A stretch of DNA of 64,000 nucleotides from Gimesia aquarii (GCF_007748195.1 NZ_CP037920.1:7126062-7190061), one strand, 5' to 3'; positions 27,434 through 38,753 are shown, numbered from the stretch's first letter. Numbers and translations are program-made. Notes: a model not told the origin generated them from the letters alone.

Positions 27434-27451
27434 GACGCACCAACGTACGTG

Positions 27452-28117
27452 CTAAAATGCACGACTGGCTTTCTCTTCTGTTAAAGGTTTCGCGGCTTGC
27501 CCACCACCGGCTGCCCCTTGGCCTCTTCGCGTTGCATAACGAATGGGAAAAGATGGCCAGATACTATTCTGATGCTGTGGAAATGTGTATTCAGGTCCAT
27601 CAAATATATGGCCCATAGAACCGTTACGCATAGACTTTTCAGAAACGTATTGCGTGAAACCCAACCATTGACGATCTGGGGCGACAGCTCCAAAAAAATT
27701 GGCTCTCTCTGGAGTAAAACCACCAAACTCACGCGGCAAAGGTGCTGTGTGCAAAGCCGTCAGTAAGAATGCCATGGCAATATATCCGGTCATGAATGCA
27801 AAACTCCATCGTGCGATTTCATGAACCAGAGGATGGACCTGCATATAAGTTGGAGCAATCCGCACGGTAACTTCGCGAAAGAGAAAAATAAAAGCAACAA
27901 ATAACCCAACCAAGGCAATACTATCCCAGCGCTGCCGCCAAGCCCCGGAACTAGCAATATTATTCGTCAAGAAAGTTGCCAAAGGCTCGAAATAGTTCAT
28001 CGCTAATAGACCAGCCAACAGAACAGAGACAAAGATAAACCCTGCCCCCCAGGCGCCTTCACTGGCAACACACCAGGTCACAATTCCCAAAATTGCCAAA
28101 AGTAAAATGTCGATCAT
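27452..28117 (-). CDS. CvpA-like integral membrane protein
   Basis: 221 residues with four predicted membrane segments in the first ~130 (IDILLLAILGIVTWCV, GAGFIFVSVLLAGLLAM, IALVGLFVAFIFLF, WSFAFMTGYIAMAFLLTAL), the layout of the CvpA family first linked to colicin V production. The soluble C-terminus has FGGFTPERANFFGAVAPDRQWLGF, a feature of planctomycete homologues, and a Gly/Ala-rich end. Function is uncertain; CvpA proteins are linked to envelope homeostasis. It is downstream of, and codirectional with, the GspE-like gene. Confidence 0.75.
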   Translation of the reverse strand: MIDILLLAILGIVTWCVASEGAWGAGFIFVSVLLAGLLAMNYFEPLATFLTNNIASSGAWRQRWDSIALVGLFVAFIFLFREVTVRIAPTYMQVHPLVHEIARWSFAFMTGYIAMAFLLTALHTAPLPREFGGFTPERANFFGAVAPDRQWLGFTQYVSEKSMRNGSMGHIFDGPEYTFPQHQNSIWPSFPIRYATRRGQGAAGGGQAAKPLTEEKASRAF

Positions 28118-28213
28118 GCTCGATTTCCGGAATGATTTGCCAATAACAAGATAATAAAAAACTCGTAGAATCAGTAACAGTATTCTAGATCTAGTAATTC
28201 ACGAATCGTGAAT

Positions 28214-30031
28214 TTACTTCACAACTCTCAATAATTCATCAATAGAAGTGATTCCTTTCACAACCAATCTTAAGCCTTCCTCTTTCATGTAAAGCATACC
28301 ATTCTTCCGTGCCTGTGCTTTCAACTGAGACATATTAGACGCATCTCGTATCATGTCTCGCATCCGCTCATTAAACTCAAGTAATTCAACAACACTGATA
28401 CGCCCCATATACCCCAATCCACTACAGGTGGGGCAAACGAATTCTCTGCTTTTAGGCAGTCTATAGAAGCACTTCACTTTATCTGGTGGTAAATTTGCTT
28501 TCTTCAAAAACTCAGGATTTGGTTGGTACGGCTCTTTACAGTCAGGACACAATCTTCGGGCAAGTCGCTGAGCCAGTAAGGCAGAGAGGGAACTCGCCAG
28601 CATAAACGGTTCCACTTCCAAATCAATCAAACGATACAAAGCTGTAAACGTATCGTTGGCATGCACTGTCGAAAATACCATATGCCCGGTATTCGCAGCC
28701 TGACAGGCAATGCGCGCGGTTTCAGCGTCACGAATTTCTCCAATCATAACCACATCTGGATCCTGGCGAAGAATACTTCTCAATGATTCTGCAAATGTCT
28801 GACCAGCTTTTTGGTTAATCTCGATCTGTGTGACATTTTCAATTCGATATTCCACCGGATCTTCAACTGTGATGATATTTCGCTGATACGAATCGATCTC
28901 ATGCAAAGCGGCAAATAAGGTCGTTGATTTACCTGCACCAGTGGGACCACAGCACAAAAACAAACCATGTGGCTGCTTAACAATTGTACCTAACTTATCC
29001 ACAAGCTGCTTGCGTAACCCGAGCTCTGATAATGAAGCGATTGAGTTTGTCTGATCTAGAATTCTTAAACTCATTTTTTCGCCATGCCGTGTTCCCTGAC
29101 TGGCTAAACGAAAATCAATCTCACGATCAGGCATAATCGCACGAAAACTGCCATCTTGAGGACGACGTCTCTCGGTAATATCCATCGCACCCAAAACTTT
29201 AAAAATATTCAGAACAGCCTCACCGATAGAGCGATCAAAGCCTTCTGTGGGATACATGACTCCGTCGATTCGCAAACGCACCCCTACTTCATCGTCTTTT
29301 GGTTCAAGATGCACATCAGTAGCACGGCGCATAATGGCATCATAAACCAATTCTTTAGCCGCAAGAAAACCTCGCGAATTTTCAACACGACGTGAACTTG
29401 TTGGATCATCACCCCGCCCGGTCGACGACTTTCCAATGAATCGGATATCAGGACCCACAGCAGCTTGTTGAGTTTTTGTGCCACCAATACGAATTCCCAT
29501 ACGCGCCAGATATCGGATGGTTAAATTGCGTATATGATCGGGAGTCATCACTCTGCTGGAAGGGGGAACTTTGGCATTTCGCTCATGAATATAAAATCCT
29601 AAAGGCGTTCCGTAAGCCAGCAGTAGCACAAAAAATCCAACGATGAAGCTAGGCATACAAAATACAAGGAGAAAACCAAGTCCCCCAGCAACTAAGATAG
29701 CAGAACTCCAAAACTCGGTATTACTCTTCAAACCACGGCTGTCTTCATCGACCCAAGAAGATGTTTTTGCCCAAAGCAAAAACAACAACACGACCAGGAG
29801 AAACTTCCAAAAATGGAAATAAAACCCTTGTGAGTTTGTGAATCGTGGATCATTACCTCGAAAAAAGGGAACCGGAAGCGGCGGATATTGCCCAATAGCA
29901 GATACATTCGCTATCGTTCGCTGATTTTCTTCTGTTTCACCATCATCATTCAGACGGGGCTGCGCATGGATTTCTGTTAAATGCGTCGTAAAGCATAGAA
30001 TTGCAATAAGACACGCCCAGGTAGATTTCAC
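28214..30031 (-). CDS. GspE/PilB-family ATPase with N-terminal signal and membrane segments
   Basis: 605 residues. The ATPase part (~225-600) is complete: RATDVHLEP, Walker A CGPTGAGKST (361-370), ITVEDPVEYRIENVTQ, DPDVVMIGEIRDAETA, the TGHMVFSTVHAND His-box, and the zinc pair CPDC...CPTC typical of GspE/PilB assembly ATPases. Such enzymes drive type II secretion or type IV pilus extension. The oddity is the N-terminus: a signal-peptide-like stretch (1-24), then about three membrane segments (~74-89, 109-127, 130-148), where GspE normally has a soluble N1 domain. I chose GTG at 30031, with AGGA 8 nt upstream, over TTG at 30046. The membrane part probably anchors it without a separate GspL-type partner. 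Confidence 0.87.
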   Translation of the reverse strand: MKSTWACLIAILCFTTHLTEIHAQPRLNDDGETEENQRTIANVSAIGQYPPLPVPFFRGNDPRFTNSQGFYFHFWKFLLVVLLFLLWAKTSSWVDEDSRGLKSNTEFWSSAILVAGGLGFLLVFCMPSFIVGFFVLLLAYGTPLGFYIHERNAKVPPSSRVMTPDHIRNLTIRYLARMGIRIGGTKTQQAAVGPDIRFIGKSSTGRGDDPTSSRRVENSRGFLAAKELVYDAIMRRATDVHLEPKDDEVGVRLRIDGVMYPTEGFDRSIGEAVLNIFKVLGAMDITERRRPQDGSFRAIMPDREIDFRLASQGTRHGEKMSLRILDQTNSIASLSELGLRKQLVDKLGTIVKQPHGLFLCCGPTGAGKSTTLFAALHEIDSYQRNIITVEDPVEYRIENVTQIEINQKAGQTFAESLRSILRQDPDVVMIGEIRDAETARIACQAANTGHMVFSTVHANDTFTALYRLIDLEVEPFMLASSLSALLAQRLARRLCPDCKEPYQPNPEFLKKANLPPDKVKCFYRLPKSREFVCPTCSGLGYMGRISVVELLEFNERMRDMIRDASNMSQLKAQARKNGMLYMKEEGLRLVVKGITSIDELLRVVK

Positions 30032-30431
30032 GCTGTTGTTCCTCAAAATTTGGGCTGATCAATCAAATGGAGTTGACCGAGATGCCGGAAGTCGGTCATT
30101 ATAAAATGCTATGATAGAAGGACTTGAATTTACTTTATATTCGGTGCAGAAGGAACTGCATTCTCAATTTAAATTATAGAGAACCACGTTTTCACATATT
30201 TATACCGTTGTCGAGTCACTATTTTAGCATTTATTGATACAAGTATATAGTAACGATAAGTCGCTAGAAAATGAAAGTCTAAAATTAAGAACCCACAACA
30301 GCAATAAATCAAGTTCGTTTCCATGAGTTAATGCTAAGCTTACTCGCTGGATTGTGAAATACAGCTGTCAATTGTTAGACTGAATTTCCAGCCTTTCGTT
30401 CCCTGATTTTCGTTATTTTTCTGAGGCTCCG
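30032..30431. other. Intergenic region, divergent
   Basis: AT-rich spacer between the GspE-like gene and the first sulfatase. No gene, hairpin or repeat is recognised. Confidence 0.4.
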
Positions 30432-32018
30432 ATGAAATTGATACCCACTACGCTCTGCCTGTGTTTCATCATACTCTATACCATAGAGGAAACAGCCCAA
30501 GCCGCTCCTCCAAATATCATATACATCCTTGCGGACGACATGGGATATGGAGACATTCGCGCGTTGAATCCAAAATGTAAAAATTCAACTCCACATCTGG
30601 ATCAGCTGGCACAAAGTGGCATGATTTTTACCGACGCTCATTCCAGCTCTTCTGTGTGTACTCCCACGCGATATGGAATTTTAACTGGTCGTTATAATTG
30701 GCGTTCCCGACTGAAAAGTGGTGTGCTCTGGGGCTTATCGCGCCGACTGATTGAAGAAAATCGCTTAACCGTGCCAACGTTACTAAAACAACATGGTTAC
30801 TTCACAGCCTGTGTCGGCAAATGGCATTTAGGTATGGACTGGACTCTGAAAGAAGGAGGCGTCGCTACTGAAAAATCATTTAACAAAAAAACCCATCTGG
30901 GCTGGGAAGTCGATTATTCCCAACCAATCCAGAATGGACCAAATAGTGTCGGGTTTGACTACTTCTTTGGGATTAGCGCCTCTTTAGACATGCCCCCATA
31001 CGTCTACATCGAAAATAATCGGAGCCAGGGAATCCCAACCGTCACCAAAGCATTCCACCGAGATGGTCCAGCACACAAGGATTTCGAAGCGATTGATGTC
31101 CTCCCACGCACCACTAAAAAAACGGTTGATATTATTAAACAAAGGGCAGCGGCTTCAAAATCGGGTACTCCCTTTTTCATCTATTTTCCATTAAACGCCC
31201 CGCATACACCCATTCTTCCCACTCCTCAATGGCAGGGCAAAAGTGGTATCAATGCCTACTGTGATTTTGTAATGCAGGTTGATGACACAGTAGGACAAGT
31301 GATGCATGCCCTCAAAACACAAGGCATCTCCGAGAATACTTTGATCATATTCACTGCCGATAATGGTTGTTCACCAGCGGCTAATTTTAAAGAGATGGCT
31401 GACAAAGATCATCAACCCAGTTACCAATTCCGAGGGCACAAAGCAGATATCTATGAAGGCGGACATCGTGTCCCGTTTATTGCAAGTTGGCCCGCTCGCG
31501 TTAAAGTGGGAACCCACTCTGATCAATTGACTTGTCTGACTGACCTGCTGGCAACCGTTGCTGACATTACTGGAGCTAAACTTCCGGATGAAGCAGGTGA
31601 AGATAGCGTCAGCATGCTTCCCGCGTTGGAAGGGAAAGCAACTCGCCCCCTGAGAGAGGCAGCCGTCCATCATTCGATACGCGGTGCATTTTCGATCAGA
31701 AAAGATCAGTGGAAACTCGAACTCTGCCCTGGTTCGGGAGGCTGGAGTTCTCCAAGACCTGGGAAAGATGATCTGAGTCAACTTGCGAGCATTCAGCTAT
31801 ATAATTTAAAAAATGATTTGGGAGAGCAAAAGAACGTACAGCACCTGCATCCTGAAGTCGTAAAGGAATTAACAGATTTATTGCAAAGTTATGCTGAAAG
31901 GGGTCGTTCCACTCCCGGTAAGCCACAAAAGAATAATGGTGCCGTCGACATCTTTGCAGCAGGCAAGTCTGCTCAAAAGATGAAACCACGGATTAAAAAA
32001 AAGAAAATTAAATCGTAA
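30432..32018 (+). CDS. Secreted sulfatase (arylsulfatase type)
   Basis: 528 residues with a signal peptide (~1-24). Formylglycine sulfatase: metal-binding Asp35-Asp36 in ILADDMGYGD, the maturation motif C-T-P-T-R with Cys76 (SSVCTPTRYGILTGR), ACVGKWHLG, and FTADNGC with a second metal pair. It needs a formylglycine-generating enzyme to become active. Planctomycetes use many such enzymes to desulfate algal and other marine polysaccharides. The C-terminal ~25 residues are very lysine-rich (KKMKPRIKKKKIKS). The next sulfatase starts 53 bp downstream, so they are probably co-transcribed. Confidence 0.92.
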   Translation: MKLIPTTLCLCFIILYTIEETAQAAPPNIIYILADDMGYGDIRALNPKCKNSTPHLDQLAQSGMIFTDAHSSSSVCTPTRYGILTGRYNWRSRLKSGVLWGLSRRLIEENRLTVPTLLKQHGYFTACVGKWHLGMDWTLKEGGVATEKSFNKKTHLGWEVDYSQPIQNGPNSVGFDYFFGISASLDMPPYVYIENNRSQGIPTVTKAFHRDGPAHKDFEAIDVLPRTTKKTVDIIKQRAAASKSGTPFFIYFPLNAPHTPILPTPQWQGKSGINAYCDFVMQVDDTVGQVMHALKTQGISENTLIIFTADNGCSPAANFKEMADKDHQPSYQFRGHKADIYEGGHRVPFIASWPARVKVGTHSDQLTCLTDLLATVADITGAKLPDEAGEDSVSMLPALEGKATRPLREAAVHHSIRGAFSIRKDQWKLELCPGSGGWSSPRPGKDDLSQLASIQLYNLKNDLGEQKNVQHLHPEVVKELTDLLQSYAERGRSTPGKPQKNNGAVDIFAAGKSAQKMKPRIKKKKIKS

Positions 32019-32071
32019 TTACTCACACTTCGAAACATAATTATCCCCATATTTCGGTCATGGAGTTTTGA

Positions 32072-33565
32072 ATGCCCTCTTCAGTTATTAATTTGACCAT
32101 TCTATCATTGTTAGCCTTTGGCATAATGAGCCCATCAGCAAATGCGGCAGAGAAAACAGCCCGCCCCAACATTGTTTTCTTTCTAGTTGACGATCAGCGA
32201 AATGACACACTCGGTTGTGCAGGACACCCAATTATAAAAACTCCTAATGTAGACGCATTAGCGGCTGCAGGTATCAGATTTGAAAATGCGTTCGTAACAA
32301 CATCAATTTGTGCTGCCAGTCGCGCATCGATTCTGACAGGGCTCGTGGAACGCACCCATCGTTACACCTTCGGCACGCCTCCCATTGCCTCAAAGTTCGG
32401 AGAGGAAAGCTATCCAGCAGTTTTAAAGCGGAATGGTTACCGGACTGGCTTCATTGGTAAATTTGGCGTTAGTCTCTCCCGAGACATGATCGCCAAGATG
32501 TTCGACTCGTTCCAACCACACAATCGTAATCCTTATCACAAAAAAATGCCCGATGGCAGCACACGACATGAAACACAAATTGCAGGCGACAATGCAATCC
32601 AATTTATCAAATCACAAACCAAACAAAGCCCTTTCTGTCTATCGATCAGCTTTAACGCTGTTCACGCAGAAGATGGAGACAAGCGCCCCGGTATAGGACA
32701 CTACCCCTGGCCCAAAATTGTGGACGGCATGTATGAAGACTTAACGCTACCCGAACCTCGACTTTCTAATCCTAAAGTCTTTGAAAGCCAGCCGCCATTT
32801 CTCAAGAAATCGTTTAACCGTGTACGTTATTTCTGGCGCTGGGATACTCCCGATAAATTTCAAACCAATATGAAAGCTTACTACCGCATGATCAGTGGCG
32901 TCGACCATGTTGTCGGACGTGTGCAGAAAGCACTGAAGCAGCAGGGGCTCGATCAAAATACCGTCATCATCTATACCGGCGACAATGGATATTACATGGG
33001 TCAGCGAGGCTTTGCTGGTAAATGGTCACATTACGAAGAATCGCTACGTGTGCCTCTTATCATCGATGACCCACGCGAGCCAAAGTCACTGTCTGGGCGT
33101 GTTCTTAAACCGATGGTATTAAACATCGATATTCCACCGACGATCTTAAATTTAGCTGACGTCAAAATCCCTGCCCAATACCAGGGGCGCTCGCTCTTGC
33201 CTTTCATCAAAGGAGAAACACCTGCGAATTGGAGACAGGATTTTTTCTGCGAACATTTGATGGATAATGCAGGCATACCAAAGTGGGAAGGTGTGCGCGG
33301 CAAACGCTATGTCTATGCCCGTTATTTTGAAAACGACTTCGAATTTCTGCATGATCTTGAGGCCGATCCTGATCAATTAATCAATTTTGCAAATGATCCC
33401 AATTATGCAAAGGTGCTCAAAGAGATGCGTAAGCGTTGCGATGAGTTACGCGACGGATATGGTGGTCCTTTCAAGGCCTGGCCCAAACCCAAAAAACGAA
33501 AGAAACTACCACGTAAGAACTTACAGACCAGACTAATACTTAACCACCAAAGGCATTCCCTTTGA
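32072..33565 (+). CDS. Secreted sulfatase, C-x-A-S-R type
   Basis: 497 residues with a signal peptide (~1-26). Metal site Asp40-Asp41 (FFLVDDQRNDTLGC), formylglycine motif C-A-A-S-R with Cys80 (TTSICAASRASILTG), IGKFGV, and IYTGDNGYYMG. The closest groups are heparan- or choline-type sulfatases with alanine in place of the motif proline. It differs strongly from the preceding sulfatase, so the two probably remove sulfate at different positions of one glycan. The tail is Lys/Arg-rich. The exact sulfate ester is not determinable. Confidence 0.92.
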   Translation: MPSSVINLTILSLLAFGIMSPSANAAEKTARPNIVFFLVDDQRNDTLGCAGHPIIKTPNVDALAAAGIRFENAFVTTSICAASRASILTGLVERTHRYTFGTPPIASKFGEESYPAVLKRNGYRTGFIGKFGVSLSRDMIAKMFDSFQPHNRNPYHKKMPDGSTRHETQIAGDNAIQFIKSQTKQSPFCLSISFNAVHAEDGDKRPGIGHYPWPKIVDGMYEDLTLPEPRLSNPKVFESQPPFLKKSFNRVRYFWRWDTPDKFQTNMKAYYRMISGVDHVVGRVQKALKQQGLDQNTVIIYTGDNGYYMGQRGFAGKWSHYEESLRVPLIIDDPREPKSLSGRVLKPMVLNIDIPPTILNLADVKIPAQYQGRSLLPFIKGETPANWRQDFFCEHLMDNAGIPKWEGVRGKRYVYARYFENDFEFLHDLEADPDQLINFANDPNYAKVLKEMRKRCDELRDGYGGPFKAWPKPKKRKKLPRKNLQTRLILNHQRHSL

Positions 33566-33851
33566 TAATCGGTAAACTACATTGACTTCATAAGGTTCAA
33601 CCTTGAATGTCTACTGATAAAAAACTTGAAATTTCCAGTAATTGAAGATATCCTGATATATTGATTCTCCCCATGTGAAGAATCAATCACCACAACCCAC
33701 CAGACTATAGAATCAGCCCGTCAGGCAATGGTGCTTGGCTACCGTCTCCCGAATTAGACCGTTCTGACGGACCGGCAAGACCTACAATTATTTTACCAGT
33801 ACATGCTGCAGGTAATTGCAGTTCTACTGGAGCTTAACTGTCAGGGATTGA

Positions 33852-36470
33852 ATGCGTATGTATGCTTTTCGATGTATGCGATCTGTCATTTGTTGCCCCC
33901 CAATAATGTTGGCCACCATTCTCTGCACTTCGTCTGTATGCTGGTCCGATTCTATATCAGCAACAAAACCGATTGTTAAGCAACAAATCGATTTTGAAAA
34001 AACCGTGCTCCCTATCTTTGTTAAACATTGCCTGGACTGTCATGGTCCAGATGACCGCGAAGGGGGCTTACGACTTACAAGCCGCAAAAACATCCTGCTC
34101 CGAAATGATTCTGGTGAACCAGCAATTGTTGTTGGCAAAAGTGATCAAAGCATACTTTACCATCGTATTTCAACGCAGGATGAAAAAGAACAGATGCCAC
34201 CCTCTGATGCAGGCGAGCGTCTTTCCAGTCAGGAAATCCTAATTCTGAAACAGTGGATTGACCAGGGTGCAAACTGGCCAACAGAGTCAGAAGAGCCTAA
34301 GCACTGGGCTTATGTGCCACCTGTCAAAAACATGCCACCTGTTCTCAAAGGTCAAGTTCGTATCAACAATTCTATTGATTCTTTTATTGTCGAAAAACTA
34401 CGAAGTCAGGAGACACCACTTTCGCAAGCAGCACCAGCCAGTCCAGCAGGTTTACTGCGGCGCGTCTCTCTTGATCTGATCGGGTTACCTCCGACACTTG
34501 AGGATGTAATTGCTTTCGAAAAAAATCCCTCGCCAAAAGCTTATGAGAAGTATGTTGACTCTCTGCTACAATCTCCGCGCTATGGAGAAAAGTGGGCACG
34601 GCAATGGCTTGATCTGGCACGCTATGCCGATTCGAACGGCTTTCAGGCAGACCAATTGCGCGAGATGTGGCTATATCGCGATTGGGTTATCAAGTCTCTC
34701 AATCAGGATCTCCCCTTCGACCAGTTCACGATTCAGCAATTAGCGGGTGACCTCCTGCCACAAGCGACCATCGACCAGAAAATTGCCACCGGATTTCACC
34801 GCTGCACGACATGTAATGTTGAAGCAGGAGTTGACCCGGAAGAAAATCGTGTCAATCAGATTTTTGACCGCGTGAACGCTACCGGACTGGTTTGGCTGGG
34901 AACCACGTTCGAATGTGCTCAGTGCCACAACCATAAATATGATCCTTTCTCACAGCAGGACTATTATCAAATTTTTGCGTTTTTTAACAACACACCTTTA
35001 GAAGTAAAACAGGTTGGCAAAAGTGTGACATTTGAGGTCACCGGCCCCAAGTTGGCTTTACCTCTGGATAAGAAGGCAGAACAATCAAAGGACGAACTGA
35101 CCAATCAACGATTAACTATTCAGACTCAATTGAACGCCCGGCAAAAAACGCTGATTGAATCCCTACCAAAGTGGGAAGAAACCATGCTCGCACTTTTGGA
35201 AAACAGTGAAGAAAGCACAAAAGTTCCTGTAACAGTTCAAAAAATTCTCCGTACCAATTCTGAAAAACGTACAAGCAAACAAAAAAAAGAGCTAAAAAGT
35301 TTTCAACAAAAACAAGACAAAGCTTACTCCACTTTAGAAAAAGATCTCAATCGTATTCGAAACGCATTAAAAGCACTTGAACCTGACACAACATTAGTGA
35401 TGGTTGAAATGTCACAACCGAGGATGAATCACATTTTCAAACGAGGTGACTTTCTTAATAAAGGAGCCGCAGTCACACCACAAACTCCAGATGCCCTGCA
35501 TCCTCTAAAAACGAACAGGAAACCAGATCGTCTCGCTTTCGCGAAATGGTTGGTCGCCAGAGAGAATCCACTGGTTGCCCGTGTAACAGTGAATCGCTGG
35601 TGGTCTCAATTTTTTGGGCATGGAATCGTAGCAACTCAAGAAGATTTTGGCAGTCAGGGCGATGCTCCCACTCATCCTGAATTGCTTGATTGGCTGGCAG
35701 TTGAATTTATGGAGCACAACTGGTCGATGAAACATATCCACAAAATGATTGTGATGTCGGCTACCTATCAACAATCTTCAAAAGTGACTCCGGCTCTGTT
35801 GGAAGTAGACCCTTATAATCAGCTGTATACGCGCGGTCCACGATTACGACTTGCGGCAGAAAGTATTCGAGACAATGCACTGGTCATTAGTGGTTTACTT
35901 TCAACTAAAATGGGAGGGCCTCCCGTTTATCCGCCACAGCCAAAGGGACTCTGGAGACATGTCGGCCGTAATGCTCCCAAGTATCTCACTTCTACTACAG
36001 AAGACCGCTACCGCAGAGGTGTGTATGTGATCTGGCGTCGAAGTGCCCCTTATCCCAGTTTTACGAATTTTGATGCACCTGATCGAGGTTCATGCGTGAT
36101 CAATCGTTCGCGAACCAATACTCCTCTGCAGGCACTCACATTATTAAATGATCCTGCTTATATTGAAATTGCCGTTGGTCTGGCAAAACGACTGGCAACA
36201 AAAGACGTCGCTTCCAATCTAAGTGATCGCGAAAGGGTTACTTATGCATTCCGACTCTGTGTAGCCCGTAAACCAAAGACGGAAGAAGTGGACCTTCTGA
36301 CAAAAGTGTTCCAGCAAGAATTAAAATACTTTCAGGAACACCCCCAAGCAGCCCAAAAACTTATCTCGGCAGAGAATCGTCCCGAGGGAGTGGGCGCCAC
36401 ACGCATGGCAGCATGGCTTTATATCGCCAACATTCTGTTGAATCTCGATGAAACAATTACAAAGGGCTAA
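33852..36470 (+). CDS. PSD1 protein: cytochrome c-like N-terminus, DUF1549 and DUF1553
   Basis: 872 residues. Signal region in the first ~35, then a planctomycete cytochrome c (PSC1) with heme motif CLDCH (60-64) and [11 protein letters not shown]1549 (~175-380) follows, with [42 protein letters not shown] and a [11 protein letters not shown] motif (C-x2-C-H: ECAQCH). A charged linker with coiled-coil character (~390-530) precedes DUF1553 (~545-800) with LAKWL-like [14 protein letters not shown], and [23 protein letters not shown]. The family is extracytoplasmic and of unknown chemistry. It always pairs with DUF1501; here the partner starts 3 nt after its stop. Confidence 0.9.
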   Translation: MRMYAFRCMRSVICCPPIMLATILCTSSVCWSDSISATKPIVKQQIDFEKTVLPIFVKHCLDCHGPDDREGGLRLTSRKNILLRNDSGEPAIVVGKSDQSILYHRISTQDEKEQMPPSDAGERLSSQEILILKQWIDQGANWPTESEEPKHWAYVPPVKNMPPVLKGQVRINNSIDSFIVEKLRSQETPLSQAAPASPAGLLRRVSLDLIGLPPTLEDVIAFEKNPSPKAYEKYVDSLLQSPRYGEKWARQWLDLARYADSNGFQADQLREMWLYRDWVIKSLNQDLPFDQFTIQQLAGDLLPQATIDQKIATGFHRCTTCNVEAGVDPEENRVNQIFDRVNATGLVWLGTTFECAQCHNHKYDPFSQQDYYQIFAFFNNTPLEVKQVGKSVTFEVTGPKLALPLDKKAEQSKDELTNQRLTIQTQLNARQKTLIESLPKWEETMLALLENSEESTKVPVTVQKILRTNSEKRTSKQKKELKSFQQKQDKAYSTLEKDLNRIRNALKALEPDTTLVMVEMSQPRMNHIFKRGDFLNKGAAVTPQTPDALHPLKTNRKPDRLAFAKWLVARENPLVARVTVNRWWSQFFGHGIVATQEDFGSQGDAPTHPELLDWLAVEFMEHNWSMKHIHKMIVMSATYQQSSKVTPALLEVDPYNQLYTRGPRLRLAAESIRDNALVISGLLSTKMGGPPVYPPQPKGLWRHVGRNAPKYLTSTTEDRYRRGVYVIWRRSAPYPSFTNFDAPDRGSCVINRSRTNTPLQALTLLNDPAYIEIAVGLAKRLATKDVASNLSDRERVTYAFRLCVARKPKTEEVDLLTKVFQQELKYFQEHPQAAQKLISAENRPEGVGATRMAAWLYIANILLNLDETITKG

Positions 36471-36472
36471 TA

Positions 36473-37897
36473 ATGAACGAGCACTGGCAGCAATTGCTGA
36501 ATTATACCCGACGTGAGTTCTTTCAACGCGCAGGAATGGGAGTAGGTGGCGCTGCGTTGACAGCCTTATTAACTGACAGCTTGCAGGCAGCGACTCCGTC
36601 GGCCACAAATCCGATGGCAGCCCGTAAATCGCATTTTCCTCCGAAAGCCAAAAACGTAATTTTCCTGCACATGGTGGGTGCACCTTCACACCTTGATCTT
36701 TTTGATGCCAAACCAAAACTACAAGAGCTGGACGGAGAACTCGTTCCCGACAAACTCTGGGAAGGTTTGCGGTTAGCATTTATTCGTGAGCAACCCAAAT
36801 TGATGGGAAGTCCGTTCGCCTTTCAGCAACAGGGAGAAGCCGGCATCAATGTCTCTGAATTGATGCCCCATCTGGGAACCGTCTCCGATGAACTTTGCAT
36901 GATCCACTCTTTGAAAACCGATCATTTCAATCATGCACCCGCCCAACTATTTTTTCAAACCGGTTTTTCACGATTCGGTCGCCCTTCTTTGGGATCCTGG
37001 GTGAATTATGGCCTGGGTTCGGAAAATAATAATCTTCCTGGATTCGTAGTGCTAATTACTGGTAACGTCGCGGGAGCCGGTAACAGCCTCTGGGGCAGTG
37101 GTTTCCTACCCAGCATTTATCAGGGTGTCGAATTTCGTTCACAGGGAGACCCGGTATTATTTCTTTCCAATCCCAAAGGCATGACTGGTAATGACCGCAA
37201 GCGTATTATTGACAGTGTGAATCAATTAAACAAAGTCCAATTGGCTGATGTTGGTGACCCGGAAATCGCAACGCGCATTAACCAATACGAAATGGCTTAC
37301 CGTATGCAATCTGCTGTCCCGGAACTCATGGATATTTCCAACGAACCCAAACATATTCACGAGCAATATGGCACACAACCTGGTAAAGCAAGTTTTGCGA
37401 ATAACTGCCTGTTAGCCAGACGGCTTGTGGAACGGGGTGTGCGGTTTGTGCAATTGTTTGATCAGGGATGGGATCATCATGGAAGTCTCGTCAAAAACAT
37501 TCAAAAGAAGTGCAAACAAGTCGACCAGCCCATTGCAGCCCTCATTAGCGATCTGAAACAGAGAGGTCTGTTGGATGATACACTCGTAGTTTGGGGTGCT
37601 GAATTTGGACGAACCCCCATGGTTCAAGGTGACAGAAAGGCTCCTGGTCGTGACCACCATAAAGATGCCTACACAGTCTGGATGGCAGGCGGTGGTGTGA
37701 AACGCGGATTCGTTTACGGCAAGACAGATGATATCGGATTTCATGTCGCTGAAAACCCAATGCACGTGAATGATTTTCATGCCACCTTACTGCATTTGTT
37801 AGGTATGGACCATGAACGACTTACCTTTAAATTTCAAGGTCTCGACATGCGAGTCACTGGCGTGGCCGGAAATGTCGTTCCTGAGATTATCGCCTGA
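36473..37897 (+). CDS. DUF1501 protein, Tat-exported (PSD1 partner)
   Basis: 474 residues. A twin-arginine signal ([19 protein letters not shown], arginines 13-14) directs folded export. The DUF1501 domain is related to the alkaline phosphatase/sulfatase fold: [65 protein letters not shown] and [15 protein letters not shown], with histidine and aspartate clusters that could bind metal. It is translationally coupled to the upstream PSD1 gene (2 nt between stop and start). Substrate unknown. Its stop is 14 bp from the convergent nrdR stop. Confidence 0.92.
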   Translation: MNEHWQQLLNYTRREFFQRAGMGVGGAALTALLTDSLQAATPSATNPMAARKSHFPPKAKNVIFLHMVGAPSHLDLFDAKPKLQELDGELVPDKLWEGLRLAFIREQPKLMGSPFAFQQQGEAGINVSELMPHLGTVSDELCMIHSLKTDHFNHAPAQLFFQTGFSRFGRPSLGSWVNYGLGSENNNLPGFVVLITGNVAGAGNSLWGSGFLPSIYQGVEFRSQGDPVLFLSNPKGMTGNDRKRIIDSVNQLNKVQLADVGDPEIATRINQYEMAYRMQSAVPELMDISNEPKHIHEQYGTQPGKASFANNCLLARRLVERGVRFVQLFDQGWDHHGSLVKNIQKKCKQVDQPIAALISDLKQRGLLDDTLVVWGAEFGRTPMVQGDRKAPGRDHHKDAYTVWMAGGGVKRGFVYGKTDDIGFHVAENPMHVNDFHATLLHLLGMDHERLTFKFQGLDMRVTGVAGNVVPEIIA

Positions 37898-37911
37898 TCC
37901 ACAGTTACTAA

Positions 37912-38367
37912 TTAATCATCTGTTCGTAACATGGGTTGGATCTCGGTCACAAAATCGTTCGCATCGGTGAAGTTGCGATAAACTGATGCAAACCGTACAA
38001 AAGCAACCTGATCGACGTCTTTCAAAACCGCAGAAACATGCTCACCAATAAAACGTGAGGGAACTTCGCGATCGAAGTTCTCATAAATTTCAGCTTCGAT
38101 TTGTGATACGAGTGCTTCAATTTTATCAGGACTGACCGGCCTTTTATAACAGGCGGTCTCTATACCCTTCACCATCTTGGTACGGTCAAAGGGAACACGT
38201 GCACCATCTTTCTTGATGACTTTCAGGGGAGATTCTTCAATCTTTTCGTAAGTGGTGTAACGCTTACCGCAAGCCAGACATTCTCGTCGTCGGCGCACAC
38301 TGAAAGGTTGACTCAAACGAGAATCAATCACTTTCGTCTCACCATCACGACAAAAAGGGCACATCAT
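37912..38367 (-). CDS. nrdR: Transcriptional repressor NrdR
   Basis: 151 residues. NrdR represses ribonucleotide reductase genes when dATP/ATP occupy its ATP-cone. The N-terminal zinc ribbon has C3-x2-C6 and C30-x2-C33 (MMCPFC...[14 protein letters not shown]). The ATP-cone follows at ~46-136 ([31 protein letters not shown]). Length and motifs are standard. No nrd gene or NrdR box is seen nearby. Confidence 0.96.
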   Translation of the reverse strand: MMCPFCRDGETKVIDSRLSQPFSVRRRRECLACGKRYTTYEKIEESPLKVIKKDGARVPFDRTKMVKGIETACYKRPVSPDKIEALVSQIEAEIYENFDREVPSRFIGEHVSAVLKDVDQVAFVRFASVYRNFTDANDFVTEIQPMLRTDD

Positions 38368-38551
38368 AAACGACGCGACTCCTGGTAGTTAAATTACGAA
38401 ACCACCTCTTCACATTCCGAGAAGGCCCGCTCCCTGTAGACTAAAAGTAACATGATCGAAACCGATACACCAGTCAATTATTTCGGAAATCCTGAAATTT
38501 TAGAGGTTTACGAACATCAAAGCTCAGTCGCATAAACATGACGTTACAGAG

Positions 38552-38734
38552 CTATTCAATAGGACGATCCAGAATTTCTTCATGTGCCTGTGAGTCAGCA
38601 ACGTCCTCTTTCAGATCGTTTAAGGTTTCAAGGAGTTCTGATTTGACCCCATAGGCAACGTACCCTAGTACAACCAGAAAAGCCAAACCGCTGATGATCA
38701 GTAACAGCGTCCAAATCGTCATCCACGCATACAT
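38552..38734 (-). CDS. Small single-span membrane protein downstream of symporter
   Basis: 60 residues: one membrane helix at ~6-28 (TIWTLLLIISGLAFLVVLGYVAYG), then an acidic cytoplasmic tail (LETLNDLKEDVADSQ). It starts 19 bp after the symporter stop on the same strand, so it is probably an accessory subunit of that transporter, in the way small proteins accompany other sodium:solute symporters. No named family recognised. Confidence 0.7.
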   Translation of the reverse strand: MYAWMTIWTLLLIISGLAFLVVLGYVAYGVKSELLETLNDLKEDVADSQAHEEILDRPIE

Positions 38735-38753
38735 CGTTTTTCTTTCATGGAGA

